NCBI RefSeq assembly: GCF_032854445.1
Contig: NC_088301.1
Location: forward strand, 18,487,223 to 18,551,222
Length of the DNA stretch: 64,000 bases
DNA from: Liolophura sinensis
Taxonomy: Eukaryota; Mollusca; Polyplacophora; Chitonida; Chitonidae
Direction of reading: 5' to 3'
Made by a program: the position numbers and the translations under genes. The notes below the pieces were generated by a model that worked only from the letters and a program-made list of their open reading frames with translations, was not told where the DNA came from and searched no databases. Shown here in pieces: positions 34,597-44,095 of this stretch; position 1 is the stretch's first letter, and every line of letters starts with the position of its first letter.

Positions 34597-34730
34597 GTTC
34601 GACCTGCGGATGGTCGTGGGTTTCCCCTGGGCTCTGCCCCTGTTTCTTCCCACCATAAAGCTGGCCGCCGTCGTATGAGTGAAATATTCTTGAGTGTGGC
34701 GTAAAACAACAATCAAAAAAATAAATAAAT
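34597..34730 (+). repeat. SINE-1 3' half
   Basis: Starts at GACCTGCGGATGGTCGTGGG, continues through GCCGCCGTCGTATGAGTG and ends GGCGTAAAACAACAATCAAA then (AAAT)n. 5' truncated, plus strand, 70 bases from a Tc1 element. Confidence 0.9.
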
Positions 34731-34799
34731 AAAATCTATATACCGTTTGATGATAACTTTGTCCAGAATCTACGATGGAAAAATGATTGTCATGTAATA

Positions 34800-36333
34800 T
34801 ACTATCCAAAAAAAAGAAACGCATAACCCGGTTTTTTGCGGAGGTGATGCAGTCTTTTCAATTATGCATAACTAAATAAGAATTGCTATTCTGCAAATAT
34901 TTTTTTACACAGATTAAGGAAGGGTCAATATCTAGACAACAAGGCCATCAACTTGAGGTAAGACACTCACAATGAGTCTCCCACTTGAGTGGAGTGTCCG
35001 TATATGTTATGACCACCACGGGCACGAATAACAGTTCTGACACGCCTTGTCATGGACTGGATGAGACGCTGGATAGAGGCCTGGGGAATGTTCTGCCACT
35101 CCTCCTGCAAACATGCAACTTGCTCTTGAAGCGTTTGGGGTTGAGGTTGACGTTGGCGTAGATGTCGATCAAGTTCATCCCACAGATGCTCAATTGGGTT
35201 AAGATCCGGGGAACGGGACGGCCAGGGTAGCACATTTACATTGTTTTCGGCGAGGAAGTCCCTTGTGACACGTGCCGTGTGCGGTCTGGCGTTGTCCTGC
35301 TGGAACAACTCCCGCTGAACGTCAATGACAGGTAAGAGGTGTGGCTGCAGGATGGTGTCTCGGTAGCGTACGGCCGTAAGATTTCCCTGAACGTGGACAA
35401 GATTTGCACGACCAGTATACGATATTGCTGCCCACATCATCACACTCCCTCCACCAAATCTGTCCACTTGGCGTACGCAGTTAGGGGCATAACGTTCGTG
35501 AGCACGTCTGTAAACCCGGTTTCTACCATCACGCCTCTGCAATAGGAATCTGGACTCATCACTGAACCAAATGCGTCGCCAGTTGCGTAGATTCCATGCA
35601 GTCACGTTGTTACTCCATCGGAGGCGATTGGTGCGATGGTGAGGACGCAGCACGATCCCAACATAGGGCCTCCTGGCTCTCAGTCCATGTTCCCTCAGCC
35701 TGTTCCGCACTGTCTGACCTGATATCCTCCTCAGTCCCGGTATGCTGGCTGCTGTGCTTTCAGCTGTAGCACAACGGTCACGCAAATGGAGGACCCTTAT
35801 GTAGCGATCTTGGGCTGCTGTAGTGACACGTGGTCGACCTGAACGCCGACGGTCATTTGTTGTCCCAGTATTGTTGTAGCGGGCAGCAAGCCGTGAAATC
35901 GTGCTCTGGCTGACGTGTAGACGCCTAGAAATGGACGATTGGGACTCTCCAGCTTGAAGTCTTCCAATGGCAATATTTCTTGTGACAGTGTCAAGACGTG
36001 GCATGTTGAATCAGCTTGAAAACACCACTTGAAAGACGCCGATTTCCGGCCCGAAGTTGTGGTCTTATATTCACACACTGCATGCTTTCCATGCGTAAGT
36101 TCGGCGTGTAAGACTGCACGTGATGCAGTGTGGTGCTGTATTTTTTACTTCTTCCAAAAACGGCCTCCAAACTCAACATTTTAAACCAAGAAATGTTTTG
36201 AGGAATAAAATGTGTGCTAACTGTGACTATTAACAATATTAAAACACATTTTGCCCATGAAATGAAGACAAAATGTATTTATTTCATTTTAAAATAAAAC
36301 AAAACACCTATGCGTTTCTTTTTTTGGATAGTA
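34800..36333 (-). mobile_element. Tc1 family DNA transposon, copy 2 (apparently complete)
   Basis: 1534 bp with terminal inverted repeats TACTATCCAAAAAAA(A)GAAACGCATA and TA on both sides (34798-34799 and 36334-36335). It differs from copy 1 by scattered substitutions, one A, and the presence of 76 bp missing there. The low divergence implies recent activity of this family in the lineage. Confidence 0.96.
34967..36004 (-). CDS. Tc1 transposase, full-length frame
   Basis: 345 residues, the normal size for Tc1 transposases. Order: paired-like helix-turn-helix region (residues about 1-110, with SISRRLHVSQSTISRLA and the RRRSGRPRVTT hook), then a DD34E catalytic domain: D in WFSDESRF, D in FQQDNARPHTA, E in SPDLNPIEHLWDE, with 34 residues between the last two. 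The C-terminus ends IRARGGHNIYGHSTQVGDSL. It cuts and pastes elements bounded by the terminal repeats noted above. No stop or frameshift is visible, so it may be active. Confidence 0.93.
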   Translation of the reverse strand: MPRLDTVTRNIAIGRLQAGESQSSISRRLHVSQSTISRLAARYNNTGTTNDRRRSGRPRVTTAAQDRYIRVLHLRDRCATAESTAASIPGLRRISGQTVRNRLREHGLRARRPYVGIVLRPHHRTNRLRWSNNVTAWNLRNWRRIWFSDESRFLLQRRDGRNRVYRRAHERYAPNCVRQVDRFGGGSVMMWAAISYTGRANLVHVQGNLTAVRYRDTILQPHLLPVIDVQRELFQQDNARPHTARVTRDFLAENNVNVLPWPSRSPDLNPIEHLWDELDRHLRQRQPQPQTLQEQVACLQEEWQNIPQASIQRLIQSMTRRVRTVIRARGGHNIYGHSTQVGDSL

Positions 36334-36489
36334 TATAGAGTATACAAAATAATTTGAGGTATATGCATATAGACAGCAGTTTGTCACACTTAAAGGCAAA
36401 GAAAACTAAAAAAAGTATGTATTATATGAACAAAATAGTTTAACCTAGTTAAATGCATTTGAATATTTTATTCTATGGTGGCCTTTTCT

Positions 36490-36660
36490 GACCACAATGC
36501 TACCAGTGACGTTACATGTGTACCAAACTGGCACGTTGCTTGTCTTTTGTTGCCACTTGGTAGCGTTCTCTATGACGGACAGCAGTGACGCTATCGAGGA
36601 GGGTGTTAGATCCACGTTCCAAAACTTACACCGGAACTCCTTAATAGGGTGCGCTACTTT
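36490..36660 (-). pseudogene. Protein tyrosine phosphatase-like remnant
   Basis: Minus strand, after a possible TGCAG acceptor: KVAHPIKEFRCKFWNVDLTP, SSIASLLSVIENATKWQQ and NVPVWYTCNVTG. This resembles the part of receptor phosphatase domains running from the W-x-D loop (here WNVD) through the P-S-S-I-LL helix to the PVVVHC strand. The catalytic-loop H-C is T-C here and the following R is not seen. About 57 residues; the rest of the domain is absent. Family assignment is from memory of the motif pattern and is tentative. Confidence 0.5.
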
Positions 36661-37765
36661 CTGCAGTATACAGAAAAATACAATACCATAGTTTATGTTT
36701 TTGAAGATTAGCCAAAGAGTAGAATTCACTGTATAAAACTAATAACCTGTTCAGAATGTTAAAATTATATATGGATGCGTCTTGGCGATGTGAAAACGGC
36801 GTTAAATGTTGAAAATCGGCAGAAAAATCTGAGAGGTATGAATCAGTTATTATGGGTTAACGCCATTTCGGCAATATTTCAATATCTATGCCATCGGCTA
36901 TATATTTTAACTTCGATTTGCTCTGAACATGTCCTCGCCACGTTATGACTGTGTAATCTTATCAACTTCCATCAAATTGATATTTTGGTGCAGAGAGAAC
37001 GTATTCGAGTCAGCCATTATAAATTCTTCCGTGAACTAGTGATCAGCGTACTAGCGTAGAACAGTAACTCAGACTTGCACTAATACGATCACCATGACGA
37101 TCACCATGAGCTCGACTATGCTGGCTTCCCTTCCAGTCAAATTCCCGAAACTTAAATATATAACTGACTCAAGAGGACTGCAGAAAAAAACTTAGCTGAA
37201 AGGAATGAATGATTATGGCTTTACGCCAAATCGGCAATTTTCAGCCATACCTTGGTGAGTCTTGCTGATAGGGGTGTATAGCCTGTGAAATTTAAGACAA
37301 ACTTGAGCGCAGCGTAAAAGATATTGTGTATTAAAATAAAGAGGACAGAAGTTTCTCGTTACACCACCAAACATCCTTTAATACTCTTTGTTGACTTGAT
37401 CGACCTCCAGTTCTACATACACACCCGTTTTTATTCCATTTAGTTGTCTGTATCCTGTCATTTAGTATTCAAAGAGTATTAGACTTCGCCACAAGATGCA
37501 ATTTTAGATGTGATGAAAACACAGCATTTTGAATAAATGGTGATAGGGCTTGTAATTTGAAATTGTTTAAGCATTTACATAATCTTCGCTGTTCTTGTTT
37601 TTCATTCTATGCTGTACAACTTAATTATACATTAAGCAATGTCCTGTACATGTATTTACATATACATGAACAGTTTTTTTCCTTGAAAACAAATGATTGT
37701 TACAAAATAGTGTAAGACTTTTAAAGCTGTAATTCACCTTTACTTTTGATTTCTTATGATCTCAG
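36661..37765. other. Intronic or intergenic, part of the decayed gene D
   Basis: No exon. 37030-37135 contains worn SINE-1 words (GATCAGCGTACTAGCGTAG, TGCTGGCTTCCCTTCC). 37135-37290 repeats the gene B intron block at 13010 and 16390. 37580-37750 resembles intron next to EGF exons in gene B (TTACTTTTGATTTCTTATGA). Confidence 0.45.
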
Positions 37766-37997
37766 GGGCCTCCGTGGCTCAGTTGGTTAGCGCGCTAGCG
37801 CAGCGTAATGACCCAGGAGCCTCTCACCAATGCTGTCGCTGTGAGTTAAGTCCAGCTCATGCTGGCTTCCTCTCCGGCTGCACGTGGGAAGGTCTGCAAG
37901 CAACCTGCGGATGGACGTGGGCTTTCCCTGGGCTGTGCCCGTTTTCCACTCACCATAATGCTGGCCGCCAACATATAAGTGAAATATTCTTGAGTAA
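37766..37997 (+). repeat. SINE-1 copy, inserted beside a gene D EGF exon
   Basis: Full head (GGGGCCTCCGTGGCTCAGTT), box B, body and GTGAAATATTCTTGAGTA end, but no AAAT tail. Flanks ATTTCTTATGATCTCA and ATCACTGTATAAAACTTAC correspond to continuous sequence at the paralogous sites near 14830 and 19935, so the SINE arrived after exon duplication. Confidence 0.88.
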
Positions 37998-38015
37998 TCA
38001 CTGTATAAAACTTAC

Positions 38016-38149
38016 CTGTGTCACAATTCAGACCAAAGAATCCCGTCATGGAACTGGGCGCCCGGATGTTGAGTTACAGGCAGCCGGTCACTCAGCACAG
38101 TCCCCTCATCTCTGTCTACAGTCTGCTTCATACGTCCTGTGGATACATA
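38016..38149 (-). pseudogene. Gene D EGF-like exon, decayed
   Basis: Minus strand, donor GTAAGT kept, acceptor changed to GCACGAG. 134 nt instead of 150, so the frame is broken. TATGAAGCAGACTGTAGACA and AATTGTGACAC still align with the gene B EGF exons, but several cysteine codons are gone. Confidence 0.75.
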
Positions 38150-39370
38150 CTCGTGCATACACAATTAATAATTTATACAGTAGCCTTACACATTTGATAT
38201 TTTTACGATACGACCTGGGCACATATCTAGGGAACAGAAATAGAAATTCCACTCCCATCCCCCTCCGCAAAAGAAAAATAGAAAAATAACCCAACACCTG
38301 TGACCTTGTTTCAATCACGTAAACACGTAAACACGTAAAGTAATAAGACAAATATGATTCCGTGTATGTGATCCACTTTAAATCACAAAATCTGTTTTGA
38401 CCAAAACTCGTATTAGACTAACGCCAATGACTGTGTTGCTTTCTAGGGGCCAAAAGTGGCATGATGACAAGACCATAATGAAAAAAGTAACAAACTGAAC
38501 TGTAAATCTTAATTTGGTTGTATTGACGTATTGTGGATAGGAAAGGTTGCACAGGATCGCTTCACTCTTGTCATTTACAGTAGAAGCTCATTGTTTACAA
38601 GTATTTACGTAATATAACGCTATAATTATATCACCCACATGCCAACTTATTTTACATTTTCTTTTTTATGTGTGCTTTGTTTACTTGTAACGTGTATTTT
38701 ATTGATTTCACATATATCTTATAGATGGTATAATTCGTTGTTTAAGATTACAGTTCTTGAAACTGACCCACAATCTGCACTTCACACAGAGTAATGGGTA
38801 CTATGTCATATGCTTGTGGATCTTGTTTTTAATCTCAAACAAAACTACCATACAAATTCGCTATATTATATAACAGGGCCAAATGTCCATTGGAACTGCT
38901 GAACCGATTACTTGTACCACAAACATGTGTGACCTTTCATTGATGAAGACCCTAGCTGACAACATGGTATCGACGTGATCAACGTAAACATTATCTTTCG
39001 GGATACAAACCCTGTGGTCAAACCAGGCTTAGAATAAGATGAGATATGAATTAGTCACTGGATGGTTTATTCGCAATCAGATTTTGATTTTAAGTTTTCA
39101 ATGGGAGACTGTGTTACTTTTAATTCAAATTCTTGACTATAGCCTAATGCTTCAGCATGTCTTCCGGGTTAATTATTTACGTGCAAGGCGCTTAACGTTA
39201 TCTAGAAACTAGCGCTGACAAACCACCTGACGTAAAGCCGCACCCTAACCAGCAAGAGGTAGATTCCAGCCTGCGACATCTCCGGCAATTTGCTAACGGC
39301 CTTCAGGGAGAAAACTTACAAGGCAGATCGACCAGGTCGGTTCTTTTAGGAGGATAAAAAGCTAACTTAC
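38150..39370 (-). other. Gene D intron region with a lectin second-half relic
   Basis: 38400-38590 is the third copy of the intron block at 15.76 and 20.70 kb. At 38764-38812 the minus strand reads TLCEVQI-GQ, the end of the lectin second-half exon (compare 22406). The rest of that exon is unreadable. Confidence 0.5.
38764..38812 (-). pseudogene. Gene D lectin second-half exon relic
   Basis: Minus strand ATTACTCTGTGTGAAGTGCA reads ITLCEVQIVGQ, aligning with YLSLCEVQIFGK of gene B. Only the last dozen codons are recognisable and the donor GT is not conserved. Confidence 0.5.
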
Positions 39371-39607
39371 ACGGCGGACCACACGAAGAAGAATTCCTGT
39401 TAGGTGTCCTGAACCTGTAGATATTGTACTGCGCATCCAGTATAACCGTCTAGGACGCGGATTGTGGATTCCTTGTGGTATGAGTACATATATATGGTGT
39501 CCTCTAAAGCTGATGTCCAGTCCTACCATCAACGGCGAGTCTGGAGACAAAGCTGAACCCGTTGGCGCTATAACCCGAAGACAGTGTCGTGGTTAAATGC
39601 TACATTT
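39371..39607 (-). pseudogene. Gene D lectin first-half exon with stops
   Basis: Minus strand, aligned to 24254-24487. Readable parts include SGYSANGFSFVSRLAVDGRT, ICTHTTRNP and DAQYNIYRFRTPNR, with the donor GTAAGT still present. There is a frame break near the start (after NVAF) and two in-frame TAG codons (after TGHQL and after PQSAS). A clear pseudo-exon. Confidence 0.85.
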
Positions 39608-40094
39608 CTTGCCATCGGAAGCAAATTACCAGCATCAACAAAATGTCAAATCTTATAAATAAATGAGTACAGTTTGACATATATTTTAGAATTAATGTCC
39701 TGTGAGTCCAGTGTTCTTACCTATTTTAATTGTGGAACGGCTTAAAATTGCTAATACACAAATACAGCAAAATATATATCCTCTAAGTAATAATGCTGGA
39801 GAGTGCTTCAGAAATACATGAAATAGCTTGACTGCGGTTTGCAGTAAGCGGTTTGCACATATTCTTATATTCATTTCTGGATTGTAAGCTTAAATGAAGA
39901 GGCTTTATAATGCATAATTTTACAACGGCTTTAATCTGGACTAAGCTCTTATATATTAGTAACATTTTACTGGCAAATAAATCCCCAAATGATATTTCGA
40001 TGAGTTATTGTTGTTGTTGAATTAAGTGTTTTTACTTCTTTTGGGTTTAAAACTCAGATACAGTTGAGTTTATATCTAATACATTTTATATTTT

Positions 40095-40130
40095 TGAGTA
40101 CAGCATAAAACACCAATCATATAAATTGTA
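40095..40130 (+). repeat. SINE-1 tail fragment
   Basis: TTTTTGAGTACAGCATAAAA then CACCAATCATATAAA, the last 35 bases of SINE-1 only. Confidence 0.6.
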
Positions 40131-40509
40131 ATACATTTTCATAAATAACGTGGCCTCTCAATCTTTACTTTATGCGAAAAGTGTGCACATACTGATTTGA
40201 AAACTTTTTCGAACATAATTTTACATGGAATCGAGATCTTTTGATGGCAACTGTTTTAGTTACTACTGTCAAACATTTAGAGTTGAGGAGATCACTGAAC
40301 GTACGATTTTAGCATGTCGTCCTTAACACAGAAAATAGTACCATGTGCGGCGAGATACATATCACCACTGTATGTTTTTTCACAGTCTTACTGTCTTTGT
40401 TTTAATGTATAAAAGAAAACAGCTGACGGATGGAAATTACCTAAATACGTAACTATACGAGTTATCAGACATTAGATATAAATCCAGGGGTTTTCAACTT
40501 ATTGCTTGC

Positions 40510-40614
40510 GTCTGGAGTAAGTAGAACTGTCCCAACCATGAGTGCAGTTTCCGGAACATAATCCTGTTCCATCATCACACTGACTCATACATTTTCTGCA
40601 CAGCCACCCAAAAG
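40510..40614 (-). pseudogene. Gene D small EGF-like exon, donor and one cysteine lost
   Basis: Minus strand, acceptor AATTTCAG, 105 nt, phase 1-1, reading AFGWLCRKCMSQCDDGTG, LCSGNCTHGWDS, STYSR. The sixth cysteine (PTCS in gene B) is Tyr, and the donor is GCAAGC in place of GTAAGG. The frame is still open. With the broken exons downstream, gene D is a pseudogene. Confidence 0.65.
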
Positions 40615-40654
40615 CTGAAATTAGGGTCGTCTAAATAGTTATAAATAAAAGGTC

Positions 40655-40870
40655 CGGAACGGGAAAGCGCGAAAGGGCGAAGCGCAAAAACACGAATGAG
40701 CGAAGGCTGAAAACTCAAAAGTGCGAGACAAAGGCCCAAAAATTCGAAAGTACGAAGCTGATAAAAGTTCACAATTTCGGGTTTTTCGTTTTGCATTTTC
40801 GACTTTTTGCTTCACACTTTCGGGTTTTCGACCTTCTTCTAGGTCGAAAATGCAAAATTAATTTCACTCT
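40655..40870. repeat. Inverted array of CGAAA-type short words
   Basis: The left half is rich in GCGAAAGGGCGAAGCGCAAA-like words; the right half carries their complements (TTTCGGGTTTTTCGTTTTGC, ACACTTTCGGGTTTTCGACC). Together they form an imperfect foldback of about 100-base arms. No coding role is evident. It may be a small foldback element. Confidence 0.6.
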
Positions 40871-41111
40871 TTCGCCTTCGGTGTCTGTTGTTGAGACCTC
40901 CGGTCTGAGTGTGTTGTTAGCGCGCTGTATCAAACTACCACTAACCTTTAGCGCGCCATTACTTGAGCAAGAACGTGTATGCCACTGTTTTCCTTTTAGT
41001 TTATCGTTCTACCTTGAGAAACAGAAAACGCCATTTTCGTATGACCTTAAAATAAAGACAACAGGGTGGCACATGGTACAATCAGTATTAATAAGTATTA
41101 CCATACAGGGA

Positions 41112-41178
41112 GTCGTCGTCATCTGACTGGAAAATTGTTAAGTACGACGTTACACCCCACGCACTCTCTCCCTCTATA
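41112..41178 (+). repeat. SINE-2 3' fragment
   Basis: GTCGTCATCTGACTGGAAAA, TTGTTAAGTACGACGTTACA, CCCCACGCACTCTC: the last 65 bases of SINE-2. Confidence 0.8.
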
Positions 41179-41190
41179 CAATGAGTATTG

Positions 41191-41450
41191 CGGGGCCTCC
41201 GTGGCCCAGTTGGTTAGCGCGCTAGCGTAGTGACCCAGGAGTCTCTCACCAATGCGGTCGCTGTGAGTTAAGTCCAGCTCATGCTGGCTTCCTCTCCGGC
41301 CGCACGTGGGAAGGTCTGGCAGCAACCTGCGGATGGCCGCGGGTTTCCCCCGGGCTATGCCCGGTTTCCAACCATCATAATGTTGGCTGCGTCGTATAAG
41401 TGAAATATTCTTGAGTACGGCGTAAACCACCAATCAAATAAATAAATACA
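41191..41450 (+). repeat. SINE-1 copy, full length
   Basis: GGGGCCTCCGTGGCCCAGTT head, box B, complete body, GAGTACGGCGTAAACCACCA and (AAAT)n. One of the best copies, plus strand, 15 bases after a SINE-2 tail. Confidence 0.92.
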
Positions 41451-43369
41451 TAAAAGAGTATTGCCGTATACTACAAGACAAAGTAATAGCGTTCCAAGGA
41501 TTTTTTTTTTTACCGCTTATACAACTGACCAATACACAACGGAAATTTAGCCACGCCCACATCTCTTATCCCTGACACCGAATGTGATCCATCAGTAGGC
41601 ACAGGCAGATAACAAGAGCTGCCCAATATCATTAATCGATCGTCTTGCCCTAAGTTCCAGCACAGGCCCTGTATGTTCCTCAAAGGGTCTTATTTAATCA
41701 CATTTAAGTACTGCACAGCTCGGCATACGGCTAAAGCACAATAGCGTAAAACCGCTAATGAAGGAGTAAACGTGAATTACTCACTTAGAGTAATAATACA
41801 TACACGTATGTAATTTTTTTATGAAAGGAGCCCTGCATTTCGGTGTGTAGGTCAGTCTACATCTTTTGTGTGTCTTTCTGAGTAATTCTAGACCACTGAT
41901 GTGTAATAAATTGCACTTATCATCACTTCATATTCCGTTACCTAATCCTGCTTAAGCCATGGTTACAGAGGGCATGTAATTTGCCACTTTTCAAGCATTT
42001 ACATGAACAGTTAAAATAAAACCCTGGGTTAATTGAAAAGTGGCTGTACTTCACGGGTTACGTGTGACCATATGCCAGCTGCTCTGGTATTTCTCTCTAT
42101 GCTGTACGTCTTAATTATTTTCTATATATCTTAAGTGTCCCAACCAGACGTGGTTTTGGGTCAGCTAGCCAGAAATTTACATCACCACGGTAGCAAAGTT
42201 TCAATTGAATGAATCGTATACACTCTGTTTAGTTGTAATATACCCGCCCTCCGGTAGAATTCGAAACTGTCTGACACTGCTGATGTAGACCTACATTAGA
42301 CCTAATGTAAATCACCATATATTGTCGGCAAGACATACATGAGTCACCTGATCACTGTTGGAAAGGTTACATAGTTGAGTGTAAGTACACAGTACGAGCC
42401 TTCGTCGACTCGATAGTCTGCCCTCGCACCCGCCCCGAACGTGGTGGTACCTGTGTGAATTGAAGCGGTATATGCATGGCTTACTGGAACACAGGTAACT
42501 GCTATATGTGAAAGACGGCCCAGGTGAATGTCCAGAGTCTACAGTAGCTTGAGGTTAGGTGAAGCAGTAATTCTGTAAGAAACAATAGCTCTCTAGCTGC
42601 CACGCATGTGTAGCGTGATATTTTATGTTGTAGCAGACGTTAACATTTGAGGGGTGGCTATCAATCTCGCTCCCTAAAGCGTAGCTTAATTTCGCCTAGT
42701 GAATTGGACGTTAATATGTATAGTTTCTCATAACCCCGTCGTTAGCTAAAGATAGCTAAAATGTTTGTAAAGACAGGTGGCGTCTCGTTTTTCTTTTAAG
42801 CAGTTAGCTATTTGAATGGGAGCAGTCCTTAATTTTCTCAGAATAAAATTGTTTTTATGACTACTGTTTTACAAGAAATTCTTTCTTGGCACAAACCATA
42901 GTTACAACAAACCGACATTCTGTAACCAGTACTTTTATAAATGGACACTAGAAGGGTACTGTTAGAATACCCCAACGAATAGCTAACTGAGTTGATGCCG
43001 CATTTTTATAGCGGGATATTCCCACTAAGTATATGAAATAAATGGCCAAAGAGCTACCTGACGAGACCTTCATTTATGATCCTGAAAGGTAGGGGCGCTG
43101 TTATCTGTACCTGTCACCAACTAAACTGTAACTAAGCTATCAAAGTCACATTTATCACAGCAGGACACTCCTTGAACTAGAAGTAGATATAAGAAACTTG
43201 AACAGTGTTTCAGTGGGTCGTAATTAGTATGTGTAAACTGTGGTGAATTTGCAATATCCGCCTCCTAAAAGCTTTGGCGATATCTGTGTACAAAGTGTCA
43301 GATTAATTCAGCCATTAGATTTGAATAATATACCTTTGTAATAGAATTGTAATAAAAAGCGTCTTCAAC
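41451..43369. other. Intergenic between gene D and gene E remains
   Basis: 41880-42130 is a copy of a dispersed repeat (see separate entry). 42330-42380 resembles the upstream region of genes A-C (CAGACATACATGAGTCACCT, GAAAGGTTACATAGTT). No signal-peptide exon was found next to it, so gene D has probably lost its start. The remainder is plain. Confidence 0.45.
41880..42130 (+). repeat. Dispersed repeat R1
   Basis: GAGTAATTCTAGACC, CCTGCTTAAGCCATGG and GGTTACGTGTGACCATATGC mark a repeat also seen at 45515-45720 (plus) and at 53700-53950 and 54050-54190 (minus), with a scrap near 12810. No ends or coding content were identified. Confidence 0.6.
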
Positions 43370-43870
43370 CAGACATAGACTGGGAATATATAGAACTATG
43401 TCTCGAAACACCCATTCGTAAACTAGTCACAGCCGGCAACTAAATGGACGTTCCAAGTCAATCGCGTTGACGTTGACTGAAATCGTCACATATATAACAT
43501 GCATGATGTACTAACTGCCACAGGGCTAGATATGTACACTCCATAAGCAGGACCCTTAAGTACATTGTTGTCCAAGAAAGGGTAATTTACAATGTCAAAA
43601 CTGAAACCATCCCTGTCGTCGCAATGTTTGCAAGAGAGAAAAACTTTTTAGTCGTTGTACAAATATATATATAAGATGTGCCATTTGGGGTGTCTGGTTT
43701 CCTTTAAGTCCAGCGAATGTATGCATATCTTTCTATCATGCTAGTATATAGGTTGTCGATAACAAAGTGTGTATCTCGGTCAGGATTTGATTGCAACTGT
43801 TCGTATATATAACGTGGCCATATAACTCAACACGATGAATACAAACCCTCTAGTCCCGCCCTCACGGCTC
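43370..43870 (+). repeat. Duplicated block, partner at 9870-10640
   Basis: Contains the paired segments described at 9870-10640, with the tail relic placed at the other end of the block. Confidence 0.55.
43777..43849 (+). pseudogene. Receptor tail relic, plus strand, with stop
   Basis: Reads FDCNCSYI, a stop, RGHITQHDEYKP. Homologous to the distal tail of gene E. The stop and the lack of splice sites mark it as dead. Confidence 0.55.
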
Positions 43871-44037
43871 GTTGGACTGCTGCGACAGTAAGCCGTCGAC
43901 TTCCCTCGTATGTTCGTTTGCCCAGCTTAAGGTTTGTTATATACCAACTCCACCGCTGTGTCCATATCTGTGGATCACTTGTGGGAAAGTTTACCACTAA
44001 CCTGCCAAAAGTGAGTGATTTACCTATAAAACTGATC

Positions 44038-44095
44038 ACCGCCGTATAAGTGAAGCGTTCCTGGGCATGGCGTTAAACGACAATCAAATTAGGAA
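44038..44095 (+). repeat. SINE-1 tail fragment
   Basis: ACCGCCGTATAAGTGAAGCG, then GGCGTTAAACGACAATCAAA. Confidence 0.7.

Noticed and set aside
37756-38289. 177-codon plus-strand frame
   Set aside because: It runs through a SINE-1 copy and the antisense of a decayed EGF exon. The SINE body often leaves such frames open (see also 52309-52581 and 62583-62765).
40510-40614. Lost splice acceptor (GTGG before CTGTGC) in the small EGF exon of gene D
   Set aside because: A CAG eleven bases further upstream aligns with the acceptors of the other copies and gives the right phase. Only the donor and one cysteine are clearly damaged.
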